55,928 nucleotides of DNA from contig JAAFHT010000007.1 of assembly GCA_013297625.1 (NCBI GenBank), positions 1-55,928 of the forward strand, written 5' to 3'. Numbering within the stretch: position 1 is the first letter of the stretch; every line of letters starts with the position of its first letter. The position numbers and the translations under genes were made by a program. Of this stretch, positions 25,357 to 34,323 are shown in pieces. Source of the stretch: Actinomycetota bacterium (GTDB lineage Bacteria > Actinomycetota > Actinomycetes > Actinomycetales > Microbacteriaceae). The notes beneath the pieces were generated by a model. That model was not told the DNA's origin and did no database searches. It worked only from the letters and a program-made list of their open reading frames with translations.

Positions 25357-25722
25357 TCAGGGCCGCTCAGCGAGCATCTGCGACAGAGCGGCAATGATGT
25401 CGAGTCGCCACCGGAATTCAACCGTGTCAGTTTTGGCGATGAGTCCCTGTGGGCTGAGCTCAGCAGCGGCGACCGACCTGACCACTGCCAGGGGCACTGG
25501 TACCTCTGCGAATGACTCCTCCGCGGCGCTATAGCTCAATGCTCGTTCGTCGAACTCTGTTGCGAATCGCTCCATTGCAGCCTCCAACAGGTCCTCAAGC
25601 GCCCGCGCGTCGTCCTCGTGTAGGGACTCGATCCAGGCCTCGACAGAGGCAAGAGCAATGCGACTCGGCGACTCGGGTGGCAGGGCGACAGTGCCGATCA
25701 CTCCAGATTGTTTGATCCACAC
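25357..25722 (-). CDS. Uncharacterised protein, last of the purM-linked accessory genes
   Basis: 121 residues, acidic and largely helical (VEAWIESLHEDDARALEDLLEAAMERFATEF), no signal or membrane segment, family not recognised. The GTG start has no strong ribosome site. Likely transcribed with the two membrane proteins upstream. Confidence 0.5.
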   Translation of the reverse strand: MWIKQSGVIGTVALPPESPSRIALASVEAWIESLHEDDARALEDLLEAAMERFATEFDERALSYSAAEESFAEVPVPLAVVRSVAAAELSPQGLIAKTDTVEFRWRLDIIAALSQMLAERP

Positions 25723-25769
25723 AGTTGGCCCCCTCGGTCCATCCCTAGCGAGAAACTGCCGTCGTGCTT

Positions 25770-26297
25770 CTACTCAGCTGGTTCAGGTTCCACCGGTACA
25801 GGATCCAGCTTGAAGTGACGGCGCGCTACCGCGGCAGAGTACTCATCTTGACGAAGAAGCATCACCTGTCGCCCGAGATCAGTCGATAGTGCTTCGTCGA
25901 GCGACTCGAAGTCCAATTCGATAATGAGAGGCAGAAAGGGCCAGCGTGGTCTCAAGTAGAGCGCGAGGATCAACTCGCTCTCGAGCTCCCAGAAGCGCAC
26001 GTATGAGAACGGGGCCTCGGGGCCGCCCACTCCAATAACCGGCTCATCGAACCGAGCATCTGATGGCAGCGCCGTCGCAGCGCGTCGCGAACGATCCACC
26101 GACACTCGATAGCGACCATCCCTGGCCGCCCACGCTCCAACTAAGGAACCGCAACACGCCAGGAAAGCCCATGCGCTTGCGAGGGAAATGAATAACCCAG
26201 CGTCAGCCGTGCCGACGGTATTGGCGATTACTACCACTCCGAGTATCGACAGGCCTAAGGCCACCAGGACTTCCGTCGGAGGAAGTCGTGGAGTCAT
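25770..26297 (-). CDS. Uncharacterised two-helix membrane protein
   Basis: 175 residues. Two membrane segments (about 8-28 and 34-56: VLVALGLSILGVVVIANTV, SLASAWAFLACCGSLVGAW) are followed by a soluble domain of about 115 residues. The ATG overlaps the stop of a 25-codon frame (ATGA). No family recognised; immunity-like layout. Confidence 0.55.
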   Translation of the reverse strand: MTPRLPPTEVLVALGLSILGVVVIANTVGTADAGLFISLASAWAFLACCGSLVGAWAARDGRYRVSVDRSRRAATALPSDARFDEPVIGVGGPEAPFSYVRFWELESELILALYLRPRWPFLPLIIELDFESLDEALSTDLGRQVMLLRQDEYSAAVARRHFKLDPVPVEPEPAE

Positions 26298-26371
26298 GTC
26301 GCGACCACTTTCATCGCTTTCAATGCGCGCGGGAACATGCGGTCGTCGAACTCCAGCGTCACTCGAGGCAT
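26294..26371 (-). CDS. 25-residue mini-protein between two membrane-protein genes
   Basis: ATG 26371 to TGA 26294. The start overlaps the stop of the gene at 26371 and its stop overlaps the start of the gene at 26297, both as ATGA. The product begins MPRVTLEFDDRMFPRAL and ends in a basic stretch (KAMKVVAT). Perfect double coupling supports translation, at least as a ribosome relay. Confidence 0.5.
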   Translation of the reverse strand: MPRVTLEFDDRMFPRALKAMKVVAT

Positions 26372-27021
26372 CAGACTCCTTCCGACGTGATGGCCGCGAT
26401 TCGACCGGTCAACTCGTCGAGGCGAGCCTTGGACGATTCAGGAGCAATAAGCCATCGTTGAGACATCACGCTCAACGCGATCGGCGCGTCGAAACCTTGG
26501 ACGTGAAGAGTCAAGACCCGACGGACCGACTGCCATGGCTCACGGACGACACTCGCTTGCTGAATTGCGCTGGCTGGCACCACAAGGAGAGGTTCGGTGA
26601 GGTCAGCCCAGAGCTCAACGCGATCGTCACGCACGGCAACGACGCAGTAGTAGGGGTCGGATGCCCCCACGAACTTGCTATGGGCCATCTTCTGGCTTAG
26701 CGCGCGAGTCCATGTCCCCACCCTCTCAACGGGTACGACGAGGTCGTGGGGGTTCCCGAATCGCTCGGCGCGGGTGACGCGAGCGAGGACAACCACGGCG
26801 CTGACACCGAAAAGAACCGCAGCCACAAGTACGCCGATTCCGATTCCGAGCACAGCTGCATCCACAATCAACCGACGACCAGCGTCCCCGCCGATGACCA
26901 CACGGCCATACTCAGCACGCAGCCACCGGCTGAGAATCATGATGGCGACGCCCAGGATTACGAAGACCGCAATGGCAAAGAAGGGCGCCACGTGTGAAGA
27001 GCGGCGAGAGCCCGAATGCAC
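26371..27021 (-). CDS. Two-helix membrane protein with PH-like domain
   Basis: 216 residues. Membrane segments at about 12-32 and 50-75 are followed by a beta-rich cytoplasmic domain (YYCVVAVRDDRVELWADL, VLTLHVQGFDAPIAL) and a final helix. The layout repeats that of the 4792-5385 protein in the RHS island, without clear sequence identity. GTG start, 13 nt after the purM stop, so it is the first gene of the accessory group downstream of purM. Function unknown. Confidence 0.55.
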   Translation of the reverse strand: MHSGSRRSSHVAPFFAIAVFVILGVAIMILSRWLRAEYGRVVIGGDAGRRLIVDAAVLGIGIGVLVAAVLFGVSAVVVLARVTRAERFGNPHDLVVPVERVGTWTRALSQKMAHSKFVGASDPYYCVVAVRDDRVELWADLTEPLLVVPASAIQQASVVREPWQSVRRVLTLHVQGFDAPIALSVMSQRWLIAPESSKARLDELTGRIAAITSEGV

Positions 27022-27034
27022 GTGACGTCTCGCC

Positions 27035-28129
27035 TTAGTCGGCGTAAGTGCCGACGAGCTTCACGGCTCCGCCGTTGACGCCCTTGGCGCCCTGCTCGAA
27101 GCCCGCGAGGTCGTGGGGAGCCGTCGAGACGCGGCCGACGACCCACGCGGGAACGCCACGACTCTCGAGCGCGCGGATGACCGAACTCGCCGTGTCGTGG
27201 GCAACCACGGCGAGCATCCCGAGACCGAGGTTCCACGTGCCCTCGGTCGATTCGAGGCTGTCACCCGCGAGGTCGGCGAGCACGCGGAAGACCGCGGGCG
27301 GGCTCCACGAGCCGCGGTCGACCTCGACCCAACTGCCGACGGGCAGCACGCGCGCGAGGTTCGCGGCGATGCCGCCCCCCGTGACGTGGCTCAGCGCGTG
27401 GATGTCTCCGGGCAACTCGGCGAGCACGTCGAGCAGCGGCGCGGTGTAGAGCGCGGTGGGGGTCAGCAGGGTCTGGCCGACGACGCCGCCGAACTCGGGC
27501 AGTTCGTCGTGGTAGCCGATCGAGCGCGAGGCGAGAATGTGCCGCACGAGCGAGAAGCCATTCGAGTGCAAGCCGCTCGACGCCATCGCCACGACGACGT
27601 CGCCGTTGTGCACGCGCTCGGGCCCGAGCACCTCGTCGGCCTCGACCACGCCAACCGCGGCGCCCGCGACGTCGTAGTCGTCGGGGCCGAGCAAGCCGGG
27701 ATGTTCGGCCGTTTCGCCGCCCACGAGCGCGGTGCCCGTGGCGGCGCACGCTTCGGCGATGCCGCGCACGATGTCGGCAATGCGCTGCGGGTGCACCTTG
27801 CCGCAGGCGATGTAGTCGGTCATGAACAGCGGCTTGGCGCCCACCACGACGATGTCATCAACGACCATCGCCACGAGGTCTTGACCGATCGTGTCGTGGA
27901 TGTCGAGGGCCTGCGCGATCGCAACCTTCGTGCCGACCCCGTCGGTGCTCGTGGCCAACAGCGGGCGGCGGTAGCCGAGCAACGCGCTCGCATCGAAGAG
28001 GCCAGCGAAGCCGCCGACACCGCCGAGCACCTCAGGCCCGTGGGTCGCCCCGACCGAGGCCTTCATGAGCTCAACAGCCCGGTCACCTGCGGCCGTGTCG
28101 ACGCCAGCGGCGGCATAAGAATTCGTCAT
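27035..28129 (-). CDS. purM: Phosphoribosylformylglycinamidine cyclo-ligase
   Basis: 364 residues. AIR synthetase converts FGAM to AIR with ATP, fifth step of purine synthesis. Typical segments are SYAAAGVDTAAGDRAVELMK, TSTDGVGTKVAIA, GGETAEHPG and HVTGGGIAANLARVLP. The ATG at 28129 gives the family N-terminus; a longer frame to 28243 runs into purF and is rejected. Divergent from purF with 73 nt between the starts. Confidence 0.95.
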   Translation of the reverse strand: MTNSYAAAGVDTAAGDRAVELMKASVGATHGPEVLGGVGGFAGLFDASALLGYRRPLLATSTDGVGTKVAIAQALDIHDTIGQDLVAMVVDDIVVVGAKPLFMTDYIACGKVHPQRIADIVRGIAEACAATGTALVGGETAEHPGLLGPDDYDVAGAAVGVVEADEVLGPERVHNGDVVVAMASSGLHSNGFSLVRHILASRSIGYHDELPEFGGVVGQTLLTPTALYTAPLLDVLAELPGDIHALSHVTGGGIAANLARVLPVGSWVEVDRGSWSPPAVFRVLADLAGDSLESTEGTWNLGLGMLAVVAHDTASSVIRALESRGVPAWVVGRVSTAPHDLAGFEQGAKGVNGGAVKLVGTYAD

Positions 28130-28202
28130 TCGTTCATCCGTTCCGCGGTCTGACAGACTGGCCTGCGTCACCGTCAACCTTACGGTCTGGAGCAGCCTCC
28201 GC

Positions 28203-29660
28203 ATGTGCGGCATCGTCGGTCTCGTCTCGTCGAGTCCCGTCAACCAGCAGGTCTACGACGCCCTGGCGCTGCTGCAGCACCGCGGCCAAGACTCCACGGG
28301 CATCGCGACCGCCGAAGGGCGCGTGTTGCACATGGCGAAGGCCAAGGGGCAAGTGCGCGAGGCGTATCGCACGCGCGACATGCGCAGCCTGCTGGGCACC
28401 ATGGGCCTGGGGCACGTTCGGTATGCGACGCGCGGTTCAGCATCCAGCGAAGAAGAGGCGCAGCCGTTCTATGTGAACGCGCCCTACGGCATCATCCTCG
28501 TGCACAACGGCAACCTCACGAATACGCGCGAACTCACGCGCGAACTCTTCGAGGTCGACCGTCGCCACCTCAACACCAACAGCGACACCGAGCTGCTCGT
28601 CAACGTGCTCGCGCACGAGTTGCAGGCCCAAGTGACCGGGGACGACCTCGACCCCGACCAGGTGTTTGCCGCGATCAGCCGGCTGCACGAACGCGTCGAA
28701 GGCTCGTACGCCGCGATCGCGCTTATCGCTGGCCACGGGCTACTCGCGTTCCGCGACCCCTTCGGCATTCGCCCCCTCATTCTCGGCCGCCGCACGACGG
28801 GCCTGACGGGCGACGAGTGGGTCGTCGCGAGCGAATCTCTCGTGCTCGAAGCGGGCGGCTACGAGATCGTGCGCGATGTGGCCCCCGGCGAGGCCGTGTT
28901 CATCTCGGCCTCGGGCGAGATGGTCGCGAAGCAGTGCGCCGCCAACCCGCGCTTGATTCCGTGCTCGTTCGAATACGTCTACCTCGCGCGCCCCGACTCG
29001 ATCATGAACGGCATCTCGGTCTACGAAGCCCGGTTGCGCCTGGGCGATCGCCTCGCCGACACGATCGCGCAATACACGCCGCGCGGCGACATCGACGTGG
29101 TCATGCCGATTCCCGACTCGTCGCGGCCCGCCGCCATGCAGGTGGCGCAAAAGCTCGGCATCGAATACCGCGAGGGCTTCTACAAGAACCGCTACGTGGG
29201 CCGCACCTTCATCATGCCCGGGCAGGCGGAGCGCAAGAAGAGCGTCAAGCAAAAGCTCAACGCGATGTCGAGCGAGTTCGCGGGCAAGAACATCCTCATT
29301 GTCGATGATTCGATCGTGCGCGGCACGACCTCAAAAGAGATCGTCGAAATGGCCCGCGCTGCCGGAGCGAACAAGGTCACGTTCACCTCGGCCGCGCCTC
29401 CCGTGCGCTACCCGCACGTTTACGGCATCAACATGCCGACGCGGCGCGAGCTCATCGCGCACGGGCGCAAGATTCCCGAGATCAACACCGAACTCGGCAG
29501 CGACTACCTGATTTACCAGGAGGTCGCCGACATGCAGGCCGCCATTCTCGAGGGCAGCAGCATCGAATCGCTCGAGATGAGCTGCTTCACGGGTGACTAC
29601 GTCACGGGCACCGTGAGCCCCGAATACTTGCGCTGGGTCGAGCAGAACCAGTTGAGCTAG
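28203..29660 (+). CDS. purF: Amidophosphoribosyltransferase
   Basis: 485 residues. First committed step of purine synthesis, PRPP + Gln to phosphoribosylamine. The sequence begins MCGIVGLVSS, so Cys 2 becomes the N-terminal nucleophile without a propeptide. The glutaminase half contains HNGNLTN and NTNSDTELL. The transferase half carries the PRPP loop ILIVDDSIVRGTTS at about residue 363. GGAG is 10 nt before the ATG. The TAG stop shares CTAG (29657-29660) with the convergent membrane-protein gene. Confidence 0.97.
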   Translation: MCGIVGLVSSSPVNQQVYDALALLQHRGQDSTGIATAEGRVLHMAKAKGQVREAYRTRDMRSLLGTMGLGHVRYATRGSASSEEEAQPFYVNAPYGIILVHNGNLTNTRELTRELFEVDRRHLNTNSDTELLVNVLAHELQAQVTGDDLDPDQVFAAISRLHERVEGSYAAIALIAGHGLLAFRDPFGIRPLILGRRTTGLTGDEWVVASESLVLEAGGYEIVRDVAPGEAVFISASGEMVAKQCAANPRLIPCSFEYVYLARPDSIMNGISVYEARLRLGDRLADTIAQYTPRGDIDVVMPIPDSSRPAAMQVAQKLGIEYREGFYKNRYVGRTFIMPGQAERKKSVKQKLNAMSSEFAGKNILIVDDSIVRGTTSKEIVEMARAAGANKVTFTSAAPPVRYPHVYGINMPTRRELIAHGRKIPEINTELGSDYLIYQEVADMQAAILEGSSIESLEMSCFTGDYVTGTVSPEYLRWVEQNQLS

Positions 29661-29974
29661 CTCGCGTCGCCGTCTGGCGCCGCGTCAACAACCTGGCGCT
29701 CGGCCTCAACCGTGCGCACGCGCTTCTGCGAGCGCCGATCGAGCACGATGCCGATGAGAGCGCCGATCAGCACGCCGAGCGTGATGCCGAAGATCGAGAA
29801 GTAGCCGATGAGCGCGGGCAGGCCCACGAGCGGGTCGACCGGAAACAGCGGCGTGATGATGAGCACCACGAGAAACCCCATGAGCGCGCCCACCGCCATG
29901 AAAGCCGACAGCTTGGGGGCGCGCCGCACCTGAACGGTCATGCGGTCTGACGTGGGTTCTGCGGGGGTGCTCAC
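29657..29974 (-). CDS. Small two-helix membrane protein
   Basis: About 105 residues. Two hydrophobic segments (AFMAVGALMGFLVVLIITP and IFGITLGVLIGALIGIVLD) enclose a short loop; the C-terminus is charged. GTG 29974 is preceded by GAGAAT-N6, close to the leaderless pattern of this genome. Such a protein commonly lies next to purF in Actinobacteria; function unknown. Confidence 0.65.
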   Translation of the reverse strand: MSTPAEPTSDRMTVQVRRAPKLSAFMAVGALMGFLVVLIITPLFPVDPLVGLPALIGYFSIFGITLGVLIGALIGIVLDRRSQKRVRTVEAERQVVDAAPDGDAS

Positions 29975-30004
29975 GCCCACATTCTCGCGCACAGCCCTGA
30001 GAAC

Positions 30005-30361
30005 TCAGTACGCGAGCGGAAAGAGTGCCGACAGATCAGAACGGGCTCCGGATGCGTGCACGCGCCCCGCCGATGCCGCCTCACCCCATGCGAGTGAGCC
30101 GGTCGCAATCGCGACAAAAGTCTCGGCGTCGAGCTCGACGACGTTCGGGGGCGTGCCACGCGTGTGGCGCGGGCCCTCGACGGCCTGCACGGCACCGAAC
30201 GGAGGAACGCGCACCTCCACACTGCGGCCCGGGCTGGCCTCGGCGAGCGCCTGCAGCAGGTAACGCACGGCCGTCGCGATGTCGGGGCGCTCGGCGGTGC
30301 CGTCGAGCACGGCGCGCACAGCATCCCGCCCCGCCGTGTCGTCGATGCGTGCCCGAGCCAT
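30005..30361 (-). CDS. Sterol-carrier-like protein (bacterial SCP domain)
   Basis: 118 residues. VEVRVPPFGAVQAVEG, TRGTPPNVVELDAETFVAIATG and WGEA...GRVHASGARSDLSALFPL match the small SCP-like proteins found next to purine genes in Actinobacteria. A lipid or hydrophobic-ligand fold is expected, role unknown. TACCCT lies 6 nt before the ATG, so it is leaderless and divergent from purD. Confidence 0.75.
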   Translation of the reverse strand: MARARIDDTAGRDAVRAVLDGTAERPDIATAVRYLLQALAEASPGRSVEVRVPPFGAVQAVEGPRHTRGTPPNVVELDAETFVAIATGSLAWGEAASAGRVHASGARSDLSALFPLAY

Positions 30362-30367
30362 GCAGCG

Positions 30368-30390
30368 AGGGTATCGGCCCTCGGTAGGCT
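30368..30390. promoter_or_regulatory. Divergent -10 boxes of two leaderless genes
   Basis: TACCCT on the minus strand (30373-30368) is 6 nt from ATG 30361. TAGGCT on the plus strand (30385-30390) is 6 nt from GTG 30397. The two -10 boxes are 11 nt apart, so polymerases would exclude each other. Confidence 0.6.
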
Positions 30391-30396
30391 GACCGG

Positions 30397-31644
30397 GTGA
30401 GAATTCTCGTCATCGGTTCGGGCGCACGCGAGCACGCCATCATCACGGCCCTGTTACGCGAAGAGGTGGCCCACGAGATCACGGCGGCCCCCGGCAACGC
30501 GGGTATCGCCACGGTCGTGCCGACCGTCGCCCTCGACCCGACGCGCGGCGACGTGGTCGCCGACTACGCGGTCGACAACGACATCGAACTCGTCGTGATT
30601 GGCCCCGAGGCGCCTCTCGTCGCGGGCGTGGCCGACGCTGTTCGCCGACGCGGAATCGCCGTGTTCGGCCCGGGCGCCGCTGCCGCGCAGCTCGAAGGCT
30701 CGAAGACCTTCGCGAAGCGCATCATGGATGCGGCCGGGGTTCCGACCGGCCGAGCGATTCGCGCCGGCACGCTTGCCGAGGCCGAGGCGGCGATCGACGA
30801 GCTCGGCGCCCCCTACGTCGTCAAGGCCGACGGCCTCGCCGCGGGCAAGGGCGTCATCGTCACCGACGACCGCGCGGCGGCGGTGGCCCACGCCGAGCAC
30901 TACCTGCAACAGGGCGGCGTGCTCGTCGAAGAATTCTTGGCCGGCCAGGAGGTCAGCCTCTTCATGCTGAGCGACGGCCACACCGTCGTTCCGCTGAGCC
31001 CCGCGCAAGATTACAAGCGCGTCGGCAATGGCGACGAAGGGCCCAACACGGGTGGCATGGGCGCGTATTCGCCGCTGCCGTGGGCGCCCGCGGGCTTCGT
31101 CGACGAGGTCATTCGCACGGTTGCCGAGCCGACGGTGCGGCAACTCGCGGCCGAGCAGACTCCGTTCATTGGGCTGCTCTACTGCGGCCTGATCGTCACC
31201 GAGCAGGGCATCCGCGTCATCGAATTCAACGCGCGCTTTGGCGACCCCGAGACGCAAGTGGTGCTGCCGCGCCTCGTCACGCCGCTCAGCGAGCTGCTGT
31301 TTGCCGCGAGCACCGGCCAGCTCGCCGGCCGCCCGCACCCCGAGTTCAGCGACGACGTTGCCGTCACGGTCGTGCTCGCGAGCGAGGGCTACCCCGTGAC
31401 GTCGGCGCCCAATCGTCCGATCACGGGGCTCGACGAGGCCGCCGCGGTCGAGGGCGTCACGATCGCCCACGCCGCCACGGCGCGTACGGCCGACGGCTTC
31501 TGCTCCACGGGCGGCCGCGTGCTCAGCGTCGTCGCCACCGGATCCGACTTCGCCCAAGCCCGGGCCCGCGCCTACGAGGCCATGGGGCACATCGGGCTCG
31601 AGGGCGGTCAGTACCGCACCGACATCGCCGCGCGAGTCGTCTGA
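30397..31644 (+). CDS. purD: Phosphoribosylamine-glycine ligase
   Basis: 415 residues. GAR synthetase of ATP-grasp type, second step of purine synthesis. Landmarks are [12 protein letters not shown] at the start, [27 protein letters not shown] (ATP-grasp lysines) at about 139, [12 protein letters not shown] and [12 protein letters not shown] (metal ligands). GTG start in the leaderless arrangement. The stop overlaps the purC ATG (TGATG). Confidence 0.97.
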   Translation: MRILVIGSGAREHAIITALLREEVAHEITAAPGNAGIATVVPTVALDPTRGDVVADYAVDNDIELVVIGPEAPLVAGVADAVRRRGIAVFGPGAAAAQLEGSKTFAKRIMDAAGVPTGRAIRAGTLAEAEAAIDELGAPYVVKADGLAAGKGVIVTDDRAAAVAHAEHYLQQGGVLVEEFLAGQEVSLFMLSDGHTVVPLSPAQDYKRVGNGDEGPNTGGMGAYSPLPWAPAGFVDEVIRTVAEPTVRQLAAEQTPFIGLLYCGLIVTEQGIRVIEFNARFGDPETQVVLPRLVTPLSELLFAASTGQLAGRPHPEFSDDVAVTVVLASEGYPVTSAPNRPITGLDEAAAVEGVTIAHAATARTADGFCSTGGRVLSVVATGSDFAQARARAYEAMGHIGLEGGQYRTDIAARVV

Positions 31645-32504
31645 TGACGGATGCTGGCGCCCTGCTCTGCTGGACCCACGTCTATTCGGGCAAGGTGCGC
31701 GACCTCTACGAGCACGCCGAGCATCCGGCCCTCATGCTCGTCGTCGCGAGTGATCGGGTGAGCGCGTTTGACCACGTGCTCGAGCCCGGCATTCCCGGCA
31801 AGGGCGCGCTGCTGACTCAGCTGACGCGCTGGTGGTTCGCGCACCTCGACCAGCCGAACCACCTGGCGTCCGAGGGTCCCGCGATGCCGACCGAGCTCGC
31901 CGACCGCGCCATGCTCGTCAAGCGCCTCGACATGCACCCCATCGAGTGCGTCGTGCGCGGCTACCTCACGGGCTCGGGCTGGGCCGAATATCGCGAGTCG
32001 GGCACCGTGTGCGGCATTCCGCTGCCCGCGGGCCTCAGTGACGGCGATCGCCTGCCCGAGCCGCTCTACACGCCCGCCTTCAAGGCTCCGATGGGCGAGC
32101 ACGACGAGAACATCACCTTCGAGCGTTCGGTCGAGCTCGTCGGCGCGTCGGTCGCGACGGCGTTGCGGGATGCATCGCTCGCGATCTTCGCCGCTGCATC
32201 GTCCATCGCGCTCTCGCGCGGGGTGATTCTTGCCGACACCAAGTTCGAGTTCGGCACCGACCCCGCCACGGGTGCATTGACCCTCGCCGATGAGGTGTTG
32301 ACCTCGGATAGCTCGCGCTACTGGGACGCGACGCTCTACGCCGCGGGTGGCGCGAACCGCATGGACAGCTTCGACAAGCAGATCGTGCGTAACTGGCTCG
32401 CCGCGAACTGGGACAAGCAGGGCAACCCGCCCGCGCTGCCCGCCGAGATCGTCGAGCGAACGGCCGCGCGGTATCGCGAGCTCATTGAGCGGCTCTGCGC
32501 CTAG
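31644..32504 (+). CDS. purC: Phosphoribosylaminoimidazole-succinocarboxamide synthase
   Basis: 286 residues. SAICAR synthase joins CAIR and aspartate with ATP. Diagnostic segments are YSGKVRDLYE near residue 14, SDRVSAFDHVL, MHPIECVVRGYLTGSGW, and LADTKFEFG, with LTLADEVLTSDSSRYWD near the end. ATG coupled to the purD stop. Followed without a terminator by a VOC gene 39 nt on. Confidence 0.97.
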   Translation: MTDAGALLCWTHVYSGKVRDLYEHAEHPALMLVVASDRVSAFDHVLEPGIPGKGALLTQLTRWWFAHLDQPNHLASEGPAMPTELADRAMLVKRLDMHPIECVVRGYLTGSGWAEYRESGTVCGIPLPAGLSDGDRLPEPLYTPAFKAPMGEHDENITFERSVELVGASVATALRDASLAIFAAASSIALSRGVILADTKFEFGTDPATGALTLADEVLTSDSSRYWDATLYAAGGANRMDSFDKQIVRNWLAANWDKQGNPPALPAEIVERTAARYRELIERLCA

Positions 32505-32543
32505 TCGCGGAATGCCGTGCGAGGCCCGCCGGTTGACTCGGGC

Positions 32544-33431
32544 ATGACCGAATCCACCCGACTCGCGGCCGATACCGCGATGGGGCCCGTGACCCTCGAC
32601 GTCGCCGATCTTGACGGCATGACGGCGTGCTACCGCGACGCCGTGGGCTTGAGCGTGCTCGACGCCACGGGTCCGGTCGTGACGCTCGGGCGGGCGGGTG
32701 ACCTGGGTACCGCATCCCTGCCCCTCGTGATCTTGCGGCACAGCCCGACGCTCAAACATGCGGGCCCGCGCGAGGCCGGGCTCTTCCACACGGCCATCTT
32801 GTTCGAGACGCAAGCGGCGCTCGCCGCGGCGGTCTACACGGTGGCGACGTCGTATCCGCAGCGGTTCACGGGCTCGAGCGACCACCTCGTGAGCCAAGCG
32901 TTCTACTTCGACGACCCGGAGGGCAACGGCGTCGAGCTCTACTGGGATCGCGACCGCACCCAGTGGTCGTGGGTGCACGGCAGCATCGAAATGGCCACGC
33001 TGTTTCTCGACCCCAACGGCTTCTTGCGCGAGCACCTCACCGATGAGGCGCTCGCGGCGCACGGTTCGGCCCCCGCGGTCGTCGGGCACGTGCACTTGAG
33101 CGTCGGCGACGTCGCGACGGCGCAGCACTTCTACGTCGACCAGCTCGGCTTCGACCTCACGACCGCGTTCGCCGGGCAAGCCATCTTCGTGAGCGCGGGC
33201 GGCTATCACCACCACATGGCCATGAACGTGTGGCGCAGCAGCGGCGCCGGTCGACGGATGCCCGCCCTGGGTCTCGGCCAAGTCGACCTCGTGCTGCCGA
33301 ACGCCGACGAGCTCGGCGCCACTGCCGAGCGCCTGCAGCACCACAAAGTCGCCGTGCGCAACGACGGCCGCACTCTCGAGCTCGACGACCCCTGGGGCAC
33401 GCTGCTGCGGCTGACCCCTGCGGGCGCGTAG
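32544..33431 (+). CDS. VOC-family ring-cleavage dioxygenase-like protein
   Basis: 295 residues with two vicinal-oxygen-chelate modules: residues 14-130 (VTLDVADLDGMTACYRDAVGLSVLD) and 175-290 (VGHVHLSVGDVATAQHFYVDQLGFDL). Metal ligands are plausible in HTAILFE, GHVHLS and LELDDPWG, matching CatE-like extradiol dioxygenases (YfiE/CatE type). The substrate is unknown and a glyoxalase-type role cannot be excluded. It follows purC, probably on the same mRNA or from its own weak promoter. Confidence 0.78.
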   Translation: MTESTRLAADTAMGPVTLDVADLDGMTACYRDAVGLSVLDATGPVVTLGRAGDLGTASLPLVILRHSPTLKHAGPREAGLFHTAILFETQAALAAAVYTVATSYPQRFTGSSDHLVSQAFYFDDPEGNGVELYWDRDRTQWSWVHGSIEMATLFLDPNGFLREHLTDEALAAHGSAPAVVGHVHLSVGDVATAQHFYVDQLGFDLTTAFAGQAIFVSAGGYHHHMAMNVWRSSGAGRRMPALGLGQVDLVLPNADELGATAERLQHHKVAVRNDGRTLELDDPWGTLLRLTPAGA

Positions 33432-33473
33432 CGGCTCAGGCGCCCGCACACTGCGCGGCCTAGACTCGCGCAC

Positions 33474-34265
33474 GTGACCGAGTTTCGACCGCCGCGCCGA
33501 CTGCGGCTGAGCCGCGCGATCGCGGCCGCGCAAGGGCCCGTGCTGCTCGCGCAGGGGCGCCGGTTGCGGCGTGAGACACCGCGGCTTCCGGATGCGCCAC
33601 TCCCCTGGGAGGGCCGCGTTGACGGTGGCGGGTCGAGTCACGCGGGCGGAGCATCCCGCCCCCTGCACCTGCTCGTGATCGGCGACTCGACGGCCGCGGG
33701 CGTCGGCGTGGATCACGCCGACCTCGGCCTCGGCGGGCGACTGGCCGAAGCGCTCGCGGCACGCACGGGTCGCCCGGTGCACTGGCGCGCGGCGGGGCGC
33801 AACGGGGCCACGGCGAGCGACCTCGATCGGCAGTACCTCACGCCCGCGCTGCACGGTCCGACCGACCTCGTGTTTCTCACGGTCGGCGCCAACGACGCGC
33901 TCGCGCTGCGCTCGGCCAATGCGTTTCGCCGCGACATTCGCCACATTCTCGAGCGCACCTTTGCCGCGCATCCCGAGGCCGCCCTGCTCATGTCGTCGTT
34001 GCCGGCGTTCTTCCGCTTTCAGTTACTGCCCGAACCGTTGCGCCGCAGCCTGTATCGACACTCGCAGTCGCTCGAGCGTGAGGCGCGGCAGCTCGTCGGC
34101 GCCACACCCCGCGCGCACATGTCTCCGCCCCCGCCGCCGTACACCGAAGGCTTCTTTGCGAGCGACGACTTTCACCCGAGCGCGATCGGGTACAAAGACT
34201 GGGCCGACTTTGCCGTGGAGGATGCGTGGAGCGTCGGCTTCGACCGGCTGCTCGACGATCACTGA
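33474..34265 (+). CDS. SGNH/GDSL hydrolase, copy A
   Basis: 263 residues. Block I is VIGDSTAAGVGV (catalytic Ser, about residue 70), block III has VGANDAL, and block V has DDFHPSAIGY with the Asp/His pair. An Arg-rich N-terminus and one hydrophobic stretch suggest membrane association. Esterase or acyl-transfer activity is expected. TAGACT is 7 nt before the GTG start. It is paralogous to the next gene, including the promoter. Confidence 0.85.
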   Translation: MTEFRPPRRLRLSRAIAAAQGPVLLAQGRRLRRETPRLPDAPLPWEGRVDGGGSSHAGGASRPLHLLVIGDSTAAGVGVDHADLGLGGRLAEALAARTGRPVHWRAAGRNGATASDLDRQYLTPALHGPTDLVFLTVGANDALALRSANAFRRDIRHILERTFAAHPEAALLMSSLPAFFRFQLLPEPLRRSLYRHSQSLEREARQLVGATPRAHMSPPPPPYTEGFFASDDFHPSAIGYKDWADFAVEDAWSVGFDRLLDDH

Positions 34266-34289
34266 CTCTCGTCGATCACTGACTCTCGA
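34256..34289 (+). repeat. 17-bp tandem repeat at the end of SGNH gene A
   Basis: CGATCACTGACTCTCG occurs at 34256-34271 and 34273-34288 with a one-base spacer each. The first copy contains the TGA stop of the gene. A weaker partial third copy (CAGCACTGAC) follows. Confidence 0.75.
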
Positions 34290-34323
34290 CCAGCACTGAC
34301 CCGCGCGCCCTAGACTCGCGCGC

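Noticed and set aside
31608-33971. 787-codon minus-strand open frame
   Set aside because: Antisense of purC, the VOC gene and SGNH gene A, all with clear motifs; the frame has no domain.
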